Assembly (NCBI GenBank): GCA_019634195.1
Contig: JAHQVV010000164.1
Location: forward strand, 1 to 46,146
Direction: 5' to 3'
Length of the DNA stretch: 46,146 nt
Origin: Phycisphaeraceae bacterium
GTDB lineage: Bacteria; Planctomycetota; Phycisphaerae; Phycisphaerales; Phycisphaeraceae
Positions 32,169 through 43,397 of the stretch are shown piece by piece; positions within the stretch are counted from its first letter, which is position 1, and each line of letters begins with the position of its first letter. Under the pieces are notes generated by a model. It made no database searches. It was given only the letters and a program-made list of their open reading frames with translations, and was not told where the DNA came from. The translations under genes and the position numbers were made by a program.

Positions 32169-32645
32169 TTAGCGCTTGTCGTCTTGCTCGTCTGCATCCT
32201 CACCCCAATCCTCGCCTTCGTCTTCATCGAAGTCGTCCTCGTCCTCGGCGTCGCGGTAGGGCTTGTCCTCGAACAGGCCGTAGGGGTCGCGGTCGTCTTC
32301 TTCGGGCGAGCCCGGCTCGCCCTCTTCGCTCGGCGGCTCGTCTTCGTCATCGCCTTGCGCCCCGCCGCGCTCGAACAGGTCTTCCTCGGCGGGGAGCTTG
32401 TCGTGGTCGACGTACCGCTCGGCGCTGGCCTGCCAGGCGTCGACGCGCTCGGCGGGTTTGCCCGCGCGTCGCTCGGCGCGGTCCTGCTCGATGGCCTTGA
32501 GCTGACGCCGCTTCCACCGCCGGCCGACACCCACCACGACAACAAACAGCACCGATACCGCGCCGATCACCATGATGGTTGAAACCAACATGAACCACTT
32601 GCCGGCGCTGCTTCCGGGTTCGAGTTGGGCGAGCAGCCAATGCAT
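32169..32645 (-). CDS. Single-span membrane protein with highly acidic C-terminal tail
   Basis: The 158-residue product has one membrane helix at about 17-41 (WFMLVSTIMVIGAVSVLFVV), then a basic juxtamembrane region (GRRWKRRQLKAIEQDRAERR). A tail from about residue 95 to the end is dominated by Asp and Glu (for example DAEDEDDFDEDEGEDWGEDA). The acidic tail may bind metal ions or basic partners. No family is recognised. It is convergent with the thioredoxin-fold gene and divergent from the lipoprotein gene. Confidence 0.65.
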   Translation of the reverse strand: MHWLLAQLEPGSSAGKWFMLVSTIMVIGAVSVLFVVVVGVGRRWKRRQLKAIEQDRAERRAGKPAERVDAWQASAERYVDHDKLPAEEDLFERGGAQGDDEDEPPSEEGEPGSPEEDDRDPYGLFEDKPYRDAEDEDDFDEDEGEDWGEDADEQDDKR

Positions 32646-32727
32646 GGCCTGATTTTACCGCCCCCGAGATAAACCGCCGCGTTTTCTCACTTTTGATGTC
32701 GAGCAATCGCTACACTTTTTAGGGCAG

Positions 32728-32758
32728 GTGGGACAGGCCCCAGCCTGCCCCACTTTTT
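32728..32758 (+). terminator. Hairpin with T-run in the leader of a lipoprotein gene
   Basis: GTGGGACAGGC - CCCA - GCCTGCCCCAC is an 11-bp stem with one mismatch (32728-32753), followed by five T (32754-32758). It sits 12 nt before the ATG of the next gene, overlapping the region just before its GGAG ribosome site. It looks like an intrinsic terminator or attenuator; no upstream plus-strand gene needs termination here. Confidence 0.45.
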
Positions 32759-32770
32759 GGAGACCCCGCG

Positions 32771-33415
32771 ATGAAACCGATTGGAATCAAACACGCCGCG
32801 CTGATGCTCACCACTTGCCTGCTCCTGGCCGGGTGCATCCCCGTCAAGAACGTCGAGAAGGCGTGGAAGGACGCCAAGGCCGACGAAACGCTCGTCGGCA
32901 TATGGGTCCAGAACGACGGCGAGGGGATCGTCGGCTTCGTCAACACCGACAAGGGCTTCCTCGTCAGCTCCGGGTCCTCGGGCCTCGAGGGCGGGTGCAA
33001 GTCCTTCACGACCAACGGCCACAACTACATCATCGTCGCGCAGTTCCGCGCCGCGATCCTCGGCTTCGACAACGTCGAGGACGACAACAAGGGCGGCACG
33101 CTGATCCGCTACAAGATCGACGGCGACAAGCTCACCCTCTACACCTACAGCCAGGAAAAACTCAACGCCGCGGTCAAGGACAAGAAGGTGGCCGGCGAGA
33201 TGGACGAGAACAACAGCGCCTCGCTCAGCGGGTTGGACGCCGCGACGATCGAGTGGCTGGGCAAGATCGCCGACGAGAAAGAAGGCTGGGACGTTCAGGA
33301 ATACAAGCGCAAGAAAGTGACGGGGGTCTCCGCAGACCTCCCGCGGGGCGGGCTTCCGGGGACGGCGGGGCGGCTCGGCCGCACACAAGGTGCACCGAGG
33401 TGCCCGGCCGCGTGA
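32771..33415 (+). CDS. Lipoprotein of unknown function
   Basis: This 214-residue protein has a clear lipobox (LLAGC, Cys22). The first 170 residues after the signal form a compact beta-rich domain with ETLVGIWVQNDGEGIVGFVN, HNYIIVAQFRAAILGFD and LIRYKIDGDKLTLYTYSQEK. From about residue 185 the sequence changes to a Gly/Pro/Arg-rich tail (LPRGGLPGTAGRLGRTQGAP) that looks like translated intergenic DNA, so the ancestral stop was probably lost. I recognise no family. The start has GGAG 8 nt upstream, and a strong terminator follows. Confidence 0.7.
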   Translation: MKPIGIKHAALMLTTCLLLAGCIPVKNVEKAWKDAKADETLVGIWVQNDGEGIVGFVNTDKGFLVSSGSSGLEGGCKSFTTNGHNYIIVAQFRAAILGFDNVEDDNKGGTLIRYKIDGDKLTLYTYSQEKLNAAVKDKKVAGEMDENNSASLSGLDAATIEWLGKIADEKEGWDVQEYKRKKVTGVSADLPRGGLPGTAGRLGRTQGAPRCPAA

Positions 33416-33438
33416 AGACGGGCTTGCGCTGACACCGG

Positions 33439-33473
33439 CCCGCGTTGCATGCTTCTGCATCAACGCGGGTTTT
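33439..33473 (+). terminator. Intrinsic terminator of the lipoprotein gene
   Basis: CCCGCGTTG pairs with CAACGCGGG (9 bp), with an inner ATGC-TTCT-GCAT hairpin and one bulged C, followed by TTTT. It lies 23 nt after the lipoprotein stop and before the CPBP gene. Confidence 0.75.
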
Positions 33474-33601
33474 GTGTGTGGGTCTCGCGCGGCGGCACCG
33501 GCCCGATAAGCCCCGGAATCGGCCCGCACGCCGGCACAGGCGGGGCCTTGATGCGGTACATTCCTCGCGTTGCCCGCCGATCTTGCCGAAGAAACCACCA
33601 C

Positions 33602-34648
33602 GTGAGTGACGACCCTTCAAACCCAACGCCGGCCAAGCCTGCTGCGCCCGATTCGCTGTTAACGCGGCTTGATCGCTGGATGGCCGAGAACCCCTGGCAC
33701 CCGCGCGCGACGCCGTTCTTCGTCTACATGATCGGCATCCTCATCGGTGGCCTGATCTACGGCGGGTCGTTCGGCATGCCCGAGGTGCCCGTGCTCATCC
33801 CCGTCATCTACACGCTGCAGGTCGGCATCGTCGTCGCCCTGCTCTGGCGGTACCGCGGGCTGCTGCCCGAACTTAACCTCAGGTTCCACTGGCTGGCGGT
33901 GCCCACCGGCATCGCCCTCTGTTTCGCGTGGGTCTACCTCGGCTACGCGAGCAACTGGGCGGTGCATCAGCTCCAGGGCATCCCACGGCTCGGCGAGTTC
34001 GCCGCCTGGCTCGTGCCCACCCACGAACAGTTCCCCGCCCATGCCGGCGACTGGTTCGTGCCGACCGAGCAGTCGTCGGCCAACCTCAGCACCGACAACA
34101 GCATCCACGACAACCGCGCCGCGCTGGGCGATGCCTGGTACTGGTCGACGATGGGCTTAAGGCTGCTGGGCATGTCGATCGCGGTGCCCCTGTTCGAAGA
34201 GCTCTGGGTGCGGTCGGCGGTGCTGCGCGGGGGGTTTCGCGCGGGCAAGACGAAGACGGCGTTCCTCCAGCTCGCGTCCGACCTGCCGATCCTCGGCGAG
34301 TGGGTCAGCGGCACGAAGGCCGGCCGGCGTGCCGCGAAAGAGCCGCCGATGTTTACCCGGCAGCTGCAGGAGACGGCCGTCGGCCGGATCAGCCTGTTCG
34401 CGGTCTGCTTCTCGACGCTGGTGTTCATGCTCGCGCACGCCCGGCGGGACTACCTGGGCTGCATCGCCTGCGGTGTGGTGTGGTGCCTGCTGGTGTGGTG
34501 GACGAACAAACCGAAGAAGGGCGAGGCCTGGGCCGACCAGCCCGCCGGCGGCCGCTACGGCCTGGGCCCGATCGTCTGGAGCCACGGCATCACCAACGCC
34601 GCGCTCTGGGCGTGGACGCTGCAGACGGGCGATTGGCAGTTTCTTTGA
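33602..34648 (+). CDS. CPBP-family (CAAX-like) intramembrane metalloprotease
   Basis: The 348-residue product has about seven or eight membrane segments. The family motifs are VPLFEELWVRSAVLRGG (EE-x3-R, metal/catalytic Glu), FMLAHARRDYLGCIACGVVW (His) and IVWSHGITNAALW (His). This gives the membrane-embedded active site of CPBP/Rce1-like proteases, which cleave membrane-bound substrates or act on processed peptides. The start is uncertain: I chose GTG at 33602 (VSDDPSNPTPAKP); the frame stays open upstream, including an ATG at 33551. It is convergent with the prepilin operon, with 17 nt between the stops. Confidence 0.8.
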   Translation: MSDDPSNPTPAKPAAPDSLLTRLDRWMAENPWHPRATPFFVYMIGILIGGLIYGGSFGMPEVPVLIPVIYTLQVGIVVALLWRYRGLLPELNLRFHWLAVPTGIALCFAWVYLGYASNWAVHQLQGIPRLGEFAAWLVPTHEQFPAHAGDWFVPTEQSSANLSTDNSIHDNRAALGDAWYWSTMGLRLLGMSIAVPLFEELWVRSAVLRGGFRAGKTKTAFLQLASDLPILGEWVSGTKAGRRAAKEPPMFTRQLQETAVGRISLFAVCFSTLVFMLAHARRDYLGCIACGVVWCLLVWWTNKPKKGEAWADQPAGGRYGLGPIVWSHGITNAALWAWTLQTGDWQFL

Positions 34649-34665
34649 TCTCGTCTGAAGGCTGG

Positions 34666-35442
34666 TTAGGGCGCGTCGAAATCCCAAATCAGTTGCTGGC
34701 GCGGGTCAGGCTCCTCGAACCACGCGTTGTAGGTGATCGCGTCTGAGCCGCGTGTGATCGATTCGGAGTCCTGCGATACGGCTTCCACACGACCGTCAAC
34801 GAAAGCGACATTCGCGGCACCACCATGCCGTGTGTACACCTCGCGTTCTGCGCCGTGGAAATTGGTATTGAAGCCCGAATTGATGGATAGGCCCGCGTCT
34901 CGAGATAGGCCGTCAAAGTAGGTGACAACTTCCGTCGTTTTACGGATCGTCGAGAGCTTGTGAAACTCGACATTGCCGCCGGACAGGTCCCCAAAATTTT
35001 CGTTCATTTTGATTGTCCGGCTGCCGTTTCCGCCGGTGGCGCCTGTATCTTCACCGAAACCTTCATACACCGGGTCTTGTTTGTAGATGTTGTAGTTCCG
35101 GTCTGATGCGGTGCTATAGTTTTGTTGGACTTGGCTCAAATACTCGTCCAACGCATTAAACCAAAGCACCTTCACTTTTTCTGAGTTTCCGAGATCATTG
35201 TCTTGGAAGGGCTGCGGGAAGAAGTCTTTGTTTTCGTCGATATACATCTGGGTTGCAAGGCCCAGTTGTTTGTGGTGATTGGCGCACTGGATTGCCTTGG
35301 CCGACCGCCGTGCCGCGCCCAGCGCGGGCAGCAGGATCGCGATGAGCAGGGCGATGATCGAGATCACTACGAGCAGCTCGATCAGTGTGAAGGCCCGATG
35401 ATGGTCTGCAGGCCCGGCTTTGCGGTGTACTCGTCGTGGCAT
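34666..35442 (-). CDS. Prepilin-like protein with H-x9-DG motif
   Basis: The 258-residue protein has a short basic leader, then the class III prepilin cleavage/methylation helix starting [20 protein letters not shown]. The Phe after Ala would be the mature N-terminus. The rest is a secreted domain with polar beta structure and a C-terminal [13 protein letters not shown], the H-x9-DG motif typical of the planctomycete/verrucomicrobial DUF1559-like prepilins. It is probably processed by a prepilin peptidase and placed at the cell surface; no secretion ATPase or peptidase is in the window. It is the second of two tandem paralogs, 32 nt after the first, with an AGAGG site before ATG. Confidence 0.9.
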   Translation of the reverse strand: MPRRVHRKAGPADHHRAFTLIELLVVISIIALLIAILLPALGAARRSAKAIQCANHHKQLGLATQMYIDENKDFFPQPFQDNDLGNSEKVKVLWFNALDEYLSQVQQNYSTASDRNYNIYKQDPVYEGFGEDTGATGGNGSRTIKMNENFGDLSGGNVEFHKLSTIRKTTEVVTYFDGLSRDAGLSINSGFNTNFHGAEREVYTRHGGAANVAFVDGRVEAVSQDSESITRGSDAITYNAWFEEPDPRQQLIWDFDAP

Positions 35443-35474
35443 AGGGAACCTCTTTGACTATTCTATTCTAAAGA

Positions 35475-36467
35475 CTACTGGACTTTATACCCGTTAAAGT
35501 CGTCGGGGTCGTCGGTATCACCGGCGTTTAGCACGATGGAGCCTGAGGGGACCCACTGGTCGATCTTGCGGGATTCGGCCTGGTTCTGAGCCTCGCCATG
35601 GCCGTCGAGGAAGCCCATATTCATGACGTCGTTCTTGTGGCGGTAGGCGAAGCGGCGGGCGTTTTGCTGCTGCTGGTCGTTGCCCCATTTGTAAGGATTC
35701 CAGTTGGTAATCAGCACGGAAAGTCCTGGGCCATGCGATGCCCAGTTGCCGCCGTCGAGCTGTTTTTCAGCCCCGTTAAAAGTAATCTCGCCAGTAGAAC
35801 TATTCACAGCCCGCGCACCATCCATCACGATCGCTTTGCTCGAGGTATTGATGAGCTTGCCTAGCTTGTAGGGCTCTGTGACGGAGGGCGCGATAGCGGA
35901 TTTGACGAAGCTGCGCTGGTAAACCTCTGGCGGGCTGCCGCCGGGGAAGTCGCCCCAGTTGACCATAAACGAGGTGTTCATGGAGTAGCTGGAGACCGGC
36001 GCGGTATCGGGGACAGTGAGTGAGCCAAAGGCCTGTTCGGTGTAGGTTTCTCCATTGGTTGGGCAGCGGAAGTCTTTTTCGAAGATCTGCTCGACGCGGT
36101 CGGAGCGATCCTTGGCCAGGCCTAGCGAGGTTCCTAAGGAAGGGCTGACCCAGTCAAAGTTCTGGGTGGGTTCCTCGGAAGAGTTCCGGAATGTGTAGGC
36201 GCTGCTTAGCTGGGTGAGGTCTCGGCCGGAGGTGTTGGGGCCGGGGAGCAGTTCCTTGTTGTCGGTGGCATAGGTGAAGATGCCCTGGCCGGCCCCTCGC
36301 AGGTGTGCCAGGCAGGCGGAGGCGCGTGCCGATTCGCGTGCCGCGCCGAGGGCGGGCAAGAGGATCGCGATGAGCAGGGCGATAATGGAGATCACGACGA
36401 GGAGCTCGATGAGCGTGAAAGCGCGACGAGCCCGGGCGGTTCGCTGATCGGTGGTTGTTCTGTGCAT
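35475..36467 (-). CDS. Prepilin-like protein, paralog with H-x10-DG motif
   Basis: This 330-residue protein shares the same N-terminal helix ([20 protein letters not shown], then [13 protein letters not shown]) and secreted C-terminal domain as its downstream neighbour. The C-terminal [14 protein letters not shown] has ten residues between His and Asp instead of nine. It carries a 70-residue longer body. The two genes are clearly tandem paralogs and likely one transcript. A cleavage/surface role like other planctomycete prepilins is inferred. No cysteine pair or enzymatic motif is visible. Confidence 0.9.
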   Translation of the reverse strand: MHRTTTDQRTARARRAFTLIELLVVISIIALLIAILLPALGAARESARASACLAHLRGAGQGIFTYATDNKELLPGPNTSGRDLTQLSSAYTFRNSSEEPTQNFDWVSPSLGTSLGLAKDRSDRVEQIFEKDFRCPTNGETYTEQAFGSLTVPDTAPVSSYSMNTSFMVNWGDFPGGSPPEVYQRSFVKSAIAPSVTEPYKLGKLINTSSKAIVMDGARAVNSSTGEITFNGAEKQLDGGNWASHGPGLSVLITNWNPYKWGNDQQQQNARRFAYRHKNDVMNMGFLDGHGEAQNQAESRKIDQWVPSGSIVLNAGDTDDPDDFNGYKVQ

Positions 36468-36519
36468 GTCGTGTACTACTCGGTTGGTTGGGCTTCGTTG
36501 AAAAATCAGTCAAGCGGCC

Positions 36520-36549
36520 AAAAACGAAGCGGGCCCGTTAAGACCCGCT
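36520..36549 (-). terminator. Intrinsic terminator after the PEP-CTERM gene
   Basis: On the minus strand, AGCGGG - TCTTAACGGG - CCCGCT is followed by TCG then five T. It separates the PEP-CTERM transcript from the prepilin operon. A second 7-bp stem (ATCTGGG/CCCAGAT, 36574-36595) lies between it and the PEP-CTERM stop. Confidence 0.7.
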
Positions 36550-36640
36550 CCATGTCAACACTAAGCATTGAATATCTGGGAACAATGCCCCAGATAGTTG
36601 GTTTTGGGCGAGATAATCATCCGCCCTGTTACACCCCGTT

Positions 36641-37351
36641 TCAGCCGCGACGACGGCGGGCGATTAGCAGGCCGCCGAGGCCGAGCAGGGCGAGGGAGCC
36701 GGGCTCGGGGATGTTCAGAGTGCCAGGGGTGTTAAGTGCTTCTCCAGCATCGACCGAGCCGCTGAAGCCGGGAATGCCTTCGCCATCGAAGTCATTGCGG
36801 ACCCAATCTGAAGCAGTATCGGTGTCAACACCATCGGGCAGACGCGAAGCGCCGCCGACTTCGAAGCTGTTGCCATCGTAGCCTTCAACCAGATCAGCGG
36901 TGCTGTAGATGAAGTCGCCGGCAACATCGTTTCGGACGCCGACAGAGTCAATAATGGCCGTCCAGAAGGTGGCATCAATGACGCCATCATCATTGGTGTC
37001 GATGTCGTCACCGGTCGAACCAGTGAATCCACTAACCAGCAGGAGTGTGAGAGTAGAGTTCTCAAAATCGTTCGAGCCGCCGGGATCAAAGCCGGTCCAC
37101 CAGATACCATTCGAATCGGTCGTGCCGACAGAGATGATGTTGTCGTCGATCAAACCTGCGGATGAACCTTCGCCTTCGATCTCCAAGATCGTCAGGTCGG
37201 AATAGTCGGTGCTGGCATCGCCAAAAATTTCGATGTATTCATTGGTGTCCGTGCTTGTGTGGTTGACGACGAATTCGTTGATGACAGGGACGGCGTGTGC
37301 CGAGCCAGCCAACAGTGCGGCCGCAGTAAAACCAAAAAGGGTACGCTTCAT
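36641..37351 (-). CDS. PEP-CTERM protein with lamin-tail-like domain
   Basis: The 236-residue product has a signal peptide (MKRTLFGFTAAALLAGSAHA). A lamin-tail/LTD-like opening follows (VPVINEFVVNHTSTDTNEYI, IEIFGDASTDYSDLTILEIE). An Asp-rich region, DDIDTNDDGVIDATF, resembles a calcium-binding dockerin-like loop. The end is NIPEPGSLALLGLGGLLIAR then RRRG: a PEP motif, a membrane helix and a basic cluster, the exosortase sorting signal. It should be processed by an exosortase and released or anchored; none is in the window. GGAG lies about 8 nt before the ATG at 37351. Confidence 0.88.
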   Translation of the reverse strand: MKRTLFGFTAAALLAGSAHAVPVINEFVVNHTSTDTNEYIEIFGDASTDYSDLTILEIEGEGSSAGLIDDNIISVGTTDSNGIWWTGFDPGGSNDFENSTLTLLLVSGFTGSTGDDIDTNDDGVIDATFWTAIIDSVGVRNDVAGDFIYSTADLVEGYDGNSFEVGGASRLPDGVDTDTASDWVRNDFDGEGIPGFSGSVDAGEALNTPGTLNIPEPGSLALLGLGGLLIARRRRG

Positions 37352-37665
37352 CTCAAAATCTCCAAAAAGGGGGGGAAGGGGGTCTTTTCTGATCCGCAAG
37401 GGGTGCGGAAGGGCTGAGCACAATTACAGCCCACAGGAGCGTTTGCCTAAGAACTGAGCAAAGATCAGTCCGAGAAATAACACCCGTTAGTGTTACTCGC
37501 AAAAGCTATGCCGGGAATACTACCGCTCGAATGTGAGCGGAAGACGAGCGGGGGGATTTTTGACCATTTCCTCACAATAATGGGGCTGGTGCGCTCTGAT
37601 GCGGGTCTATCTGAGCGCAACGCATGATCAAGTCATGGCTTAGAGCATCTTGCCTCTTTTCTGGC
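37352..37665. other. Long non-coding leader upstream of the PEP-CTERM gene
   Basis: I see no gene here. It holds a G7-AA-G5 tract (37369-37382) just upstream of the ribosome site and a small hairpin CCGCA/TGCGG (37394-37408). A perfect inverted repeat lies at 37478-37495, and an AT-richer stretch runs to 37600. It is probably a promoter/leader region for the minus-strand PEP-CTERM gene. Confidence 0.5.
37478..37495. promoter_or_regulatory. Operator-like palindrome TAACAC-N6-GTGTTA
   Basis: TAACAC and GTGTTA are perfect 6-bp inverted half-sites separated by 6 nt, 127 bp upstream of the PEP-CTERM ATG. It could be a regulator binding site; no gene for such a regulator is in the window. Confidence 0.35.
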
Positions 37666-37803
37666 ATGGCTCGGGCTTTAGGGAGAAGGAGGGGGATGAG
37701 GATCGGGCGTGAAGCAGACCGCGGCTTGTTCTGTATTTCATTGTGAAGACGACGCCGGACCCTCACCCCAACCCTCCCCCTGGAAGGGAGAGGGGGCAAG
37801 GCA
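37666..37803 (+). repeat. Long nested inverted repeat (family C, copy 2)
   Basis: It matches the copy at 22721-22867 along most of its length: TGGCTCGGGCT, GGAGAAGG, GGGGATGAGG, GGCTTGTTC and GGACCCTCACCCCAACCC. It ends with CCCTGGAAGGGAGAGGG. The left arm has lost part of its internal hairpin. It lies 3' of clpB, about 40 nt after the stop. Confidence 0.82.
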
Positions 37804-37842
37804 TCGTGGCAACAAGGACGCAAGATGCGCTAGCCCGGGGCA

Positions 37843-40482
<2,640 letters not shown>

Positions 40483-40510
40483 CACGATGGGTCTCCGTTC
40501 TTATTGCTTT

Positions 40511-40560
40511 GCTGGCGCCTCCGCGGCGGGCGGTCAGGGGCTTTGCCCCCGACACCCCCA
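40511..40560 (-). repeat. Dispersed 50-bp intergenic repeat (family D, copy 2)
   Basis: Its reverse complement reads TGGGGGTGTCGGGGGCAAAG then CCCCTGACCGCCCGCCGC and GGAGGCGCCAGC, about 90% identical to 12983-13034. It contains a GGGGC-AAA-GCCCC hairpin. It abuts the stop of the DnaJ-like gene and precedes clpB. Confidence 0.8.
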
Positions 40561-40561
40561 A

Positions 40562-41488
40562 TCATTCATTTGCATCGCGGAGTTGTTCGTATGCCTTGCG
40601 TTGTGCTTCGGTCAGATCTTTTTCGACATCGATCATGACCTGCGCGTACAGGTCGGCGTTGCCTGCGCTGCCGCGTTTGGGCATGCCTTTGCCTTTGAGG
40701 CGGAGCTTTGCGCCGCTGGGCGTGCCGGGCGGGATGGTCATCGTGACGGTGCCGTCCATCGTGTGGACATCTGCCTTCCCGCCGAGCGCCGCGACGTGCG
40801 GGGGGATCTTGGTGGTCGTCGTCAGGTTGCCGTTGGGCGCCAACTCGAAGCGTGGGTCTTTGCCGACGTTGATTTTCAGGAGCAGGTTGTGCTCTTTGAG
40901 TCGGAGCTTGTTGCCGGTGGTGGTTCCTTTAGGGATCTTGACGTCGATGGTCTGCGTGCCGGCCGGGCCTTGGAGTGTGAGTTGGCGCGAGGCGCCGTGG
41001 TAGGCCTCGGTGAGCGAGACGCCGATCTCGTGGGTCTGCTCGGGCGCCTGCCGCGGCGCGCCGGGGTTCTCGAAGCGGTGCCCGCCGCCCGCGCCGCCGA
41101 ACATCTCTTCGAAGGGTGCACCGCCACCTTGGCCTTGCGCGGCTTGGCCGAAGAGCATCTCGAAGAAGTCGCTGAAGCCGCCCGCGCCACCGGAGGATTG
41201 GAAGTTAAACCCGCCGCTTCCGGGGCCGTAGCCGGGCGGGGGTTGGAACTGTTCGCCGTGCTGCCAGTTCTTGCCGAGGCGGTCGTACTTGGCGCGTTTG
41301 TCTTTGTCCGAGAGGACCTCGTAGGCCTCGCCGACCTTGGCGAATTGTTCCGAGGCGTCGGGGTTGTCTTTGTTCTTGTCGGGGTGGTGCTTGTTGGCGA
41401 GTTTTCGGTAGGCGCGTTTGATCTCGTCGGCCGAGGCGGACCGATCGACGCCGAGGGTCTTGTAGTAGTCTTCGAACTTGAGGGCCAT
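40562..41488 (-). CDS. DnaJ-class co-chaperone of the CbpA type
   Basis: The 308-residue product has a J-domain (1-68) with [20 protein letters not shown] and the HPD motif in [10 protein letters not shown] Gly/Phe-rich linker follows ([20 protein letters not shown]), then two C-terminal substrate-binding domains: [20 protein letters not shown] and [20 protein letters not shown]. It lacks the CxxCxGxG zinc finger of DnaJ itself, so it belongs to the CbpA/curved-DNA-binding group. It would stimulate DnaK ATPase. The start at 41488 has GGGAG 6 nt upstream; an upstream in-frame start is less likely. It precedes clpB in one operon, which fits a shared folding stress response. Confidence 0.9.
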   Translation of the reverse strand: MALKFEDYYKTLGVDRSASADEIKRAYRKLANKHHPDKNKDNPDASEQFAKVGEAYEVLSDKDKRAKYDRLGKNWQHGEQFQPPPGYGPGSGGFNFQSSGGAGGFSDFFEMLFGQAAQGQGGGAPFEEMFGGAGGGHRFENPGAPRQAPEQTHEIGVSLTEAYHGASRQLTLQGPAGTQTIDVKIPKGTTTGNKLRLKEHNLLLKINVGKDPRFELAPNGNLTTTTKIPPHVAALGGKADVHTMDGTVTMTIPPGTPSGAKLRLKGKGMPKRGSAGNADLYAQVMIDVEKDLTEAQRKAYEQLRDANE

Positions 41489-41735
41489 AGCATCTCCCGG
41501 TTCTAAATAGTGCAAAAGTGCGGCCAAACGGGACCCGCGTTAATGATTGTAAAACAACGGGTTGAGGGCGTTTAGGGGCGGCAAGGGGTGCCACTTTGAC
41601 AGGTTGGGTGTGGGCTGCCGCCATAAGGTGTTTGGAGGGGCCGGTGGGTTTTTACAACGGTCATTTGCGAATTATTCTTTGAATCTCGGTATGTTGGTAG
41701 GCTCGGTTCTTTAGTTCTACGAAAGGCGGTTGTTG

Positions 41736-43274
41736 ATGCGGGATCTCTTGACGCGGTGGTGGTTGGTTTTGGTGCTGCTGGCCGTGATCGGCCTGCCCGT
41801 GGCGGCGGACCGCCCAAACATCCTCTTCCTCTACTCTGACGACCACGCTGCGCACGCGGTCGGCGCGTACGGCGGCCGGCTGGCCGGGTTGAACCCCACG
41901 CCGACGATCGACAAGCTCGCGGCGGAAGGTGTGGTGCTCACCAACGCGTTCTGTACGAACTCGATCTGCACCCCCGCACGGGCGACGATCCTCACCGGTC
42001 AGTACAGCCATGTCAACGGCGTGCTGGCGTTTGACGCGCTTTCGCCGGACAAGCACGCGCTGCCCAGGCTCATGGGCGAGGCGGGCTACCAGACCGCGGT
42101 CATCGGCAAGTGGCACCTCAAGGTCGAGCCGAGGGCGTTCGACTACTACGCGGTGCTCGCGGGGCAGGGCTCGTACTTCAACCCGATCCTGCGTGTGCGG
42201 GGCGACAAGCCCTGGCCCGAGAACATCGTGCAGCGCACTGGCTACAACTCGCTGCATTCCTCGGATGTTGTCCGCACCCACGCGCTGGGCTGGCTCAAGA
42301 AGCGGGACAAGAAAAAGCCCTTCTTCCTGATGTGCCAGTTCAAAGCCCCGCACGACAACTTCGAGAACGCGGAGCGCTACGACTTCCTCTTCGACGATAT
42401 CGACATCCCCGAGCCGGTCAGCCTGCGCAAACGCGGCAACCACGGCCCGGCCGACAAGCCCCTGTACGGCACGTCCGTTGGCAAGCGCACCAAGTGGCGC
42501 AACATGGGCCACCACATGTTCGTCGACCGCGAACTCGATGAAGATGCCTACAAAACCGAGTCGTACCAGCGCTACCTGAAGAAGTACCTCCGCTGCGTGC
42601 GCGGCATCGACGACAACATCAAGCGCATCCTCGATGAACTCAAGAAGACCGGCCAACTCGACAACACCATCATCGTTTACTCCTCGGACCAGGGCTTCAT
42701 GCTCGGCGAGCACGACTACATCGACAAGCGATGGATGTACGAAGAATCCTTACGCATCCCGCTGATCGTGCGCTACCCCAAGGCCTACAAGGCGGGGCAC
42801 AAGATCGATGCGATCATCAACAACCCCGATGTCGCGCCGACGCTCTTGGCGATGGCGGGGATCGAAACGCCCGGGGACATGCAGGGCCGATCGTTCGAGT
42901 CGATGCTCAAGGGCGAGGCCACGCCGGCCGACTGGCGGATTGCTACGTACTACCGCTACTACCTGCACATGACCCACCACGACAACCCGGCCCACATGGG
43001 CATCCGCACGAAGGACAAGAAGCTGATCTTCTTCTACGGCCTCAAGCTCGATGTCCAGGGCGCAAGCCGAAAAGCGAAGCCGACCGAGCCTTACTGGGAG
43101 TTCTACGACCTGGCCAAGGACCCGCACGAGATGGACAACCGGATCAACGACCCGGCCTACGCCCAGACGATCGCCGACCTGCGCAAGCAACTCAAGCAAC
43201 TCCGTAAGGAGCTCGGCGACACGGATGAGAAGCACCCGCAGGTGATGGGTCGCTGGGAACAGACCGCGGAATAG
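41736..43274 (+). CDS. Secreted sulfatase (type I)
   Basis: The 512-residue protein has a signal peptide (LLTRWWLVLVLLAVIGLPVA). RPNILFLYSDDHAAHAVGAY carries the first Asp pair, and NSICTPARATILTGQYSHVN holds the C-T-P-A-R formylglycine site. GKWHLKVEP follows, then TIIVYSSDQGFMLGEHDYID with the second metal Asp. The C-terminal ELYDL-like PYWEFYDLAKDPHEMDNRIN is typical. It should hydrolyse sulfate esters outside the cytoplasm. The paralog at 6329-7831 shares the fold but only low identity by eye. The start is 41736 (AAAGG upstream); two codons earlier TTG is possible. A T-rich terminator follows. Confidence 0.93.
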   Translation: MRDLLTRWWLVLVLLAVIGLPVAADRPNILFLYSDDHAAHAVGAYGGRLAGLNPTPTIDKLAAEGVVLTNAFCTNSICTPARATILTGQYSHVNGVLAFDALSPDKHALPRLMGEAGYQTAVIGKWHLKVEPRAFDYYAVLAGQGSYFNPILRVRGDKPWPENIVQRTGYNSLHSSDVVRTHALGWLKKRDKKKPFFLMCQFKAPHDNFENAERYDFLFDDIDIPEPVSLRKRGNHGPADKPLYGTSVGKRTKWRNMGHHMFVDRELDEDAYKTESYQRYLKKYLRCVRGIDDNIKRILDELKKTGQLDNTIIVYSSDQGFMLGEHDYIDKRWMYEESLRIPLIVRYPKAYKAGHKIDAIINNPDVAPTLLAMAGIETPGDMQGRSFESMLKGEATPADWRIATYYRYYLHMTHHDNPAHMGIRTKDKKLIFFYGLKLDVQGASRKAKPTEPYWEFYDLAKDPHEMDNRINDPAYAQTIADLRKQLKQLRKELGDTDEKHPQVMGRWEQTAE

Positions 43275-43293
43275 CTCGCTGAGCGGGCTTTTT

Positions 43294-43313
43294 GCAGATT
43301 TTTTCTGCTTTTT
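43294..43313 (+). terminator. Intrinsic terminator of the second sulfatase gene
   Basis: GCAGA-TTTTT-TCTGC followed by TTTTT (43309-43313), 19 nt after the stop. The stem is short (5 bp) but the T-run is good. Confidence 0.6.
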
Positions 43314-43336
43314 CTTTAATTGCCGTTCCACAAATC

Positions 43337-43375
43337 CCATGATGGGGGGATATGCCTCTAGAGAGCTGCGGCTCT
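43337..43375. promoter_or_regulatory. Small hairpins in the sigma-factor leader
   Basis: Two small stems stand before the sigma-factor gene: CCCAT-G-ATGGG (from about 43346) and AGAGC-TGCG-GCTCT-TTT (43362-43378). The second is terminator-like and 22 nt before the ATG. Regulation of the sigma-factor mRNA is possible but not shown. Confidence 0.3.
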
Positions 43376-43397
43376 TTTAGAAGCTATCTCGTCCGTC

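Noticed and set aside
41489-41735. CIRCE (HrcA) element expected near the dnaJ/clpB genes
   Set aside because: I could not find the TTAGCACTC-N9-GAGTGCTAA pattern; only an AT-richer stretch is present.
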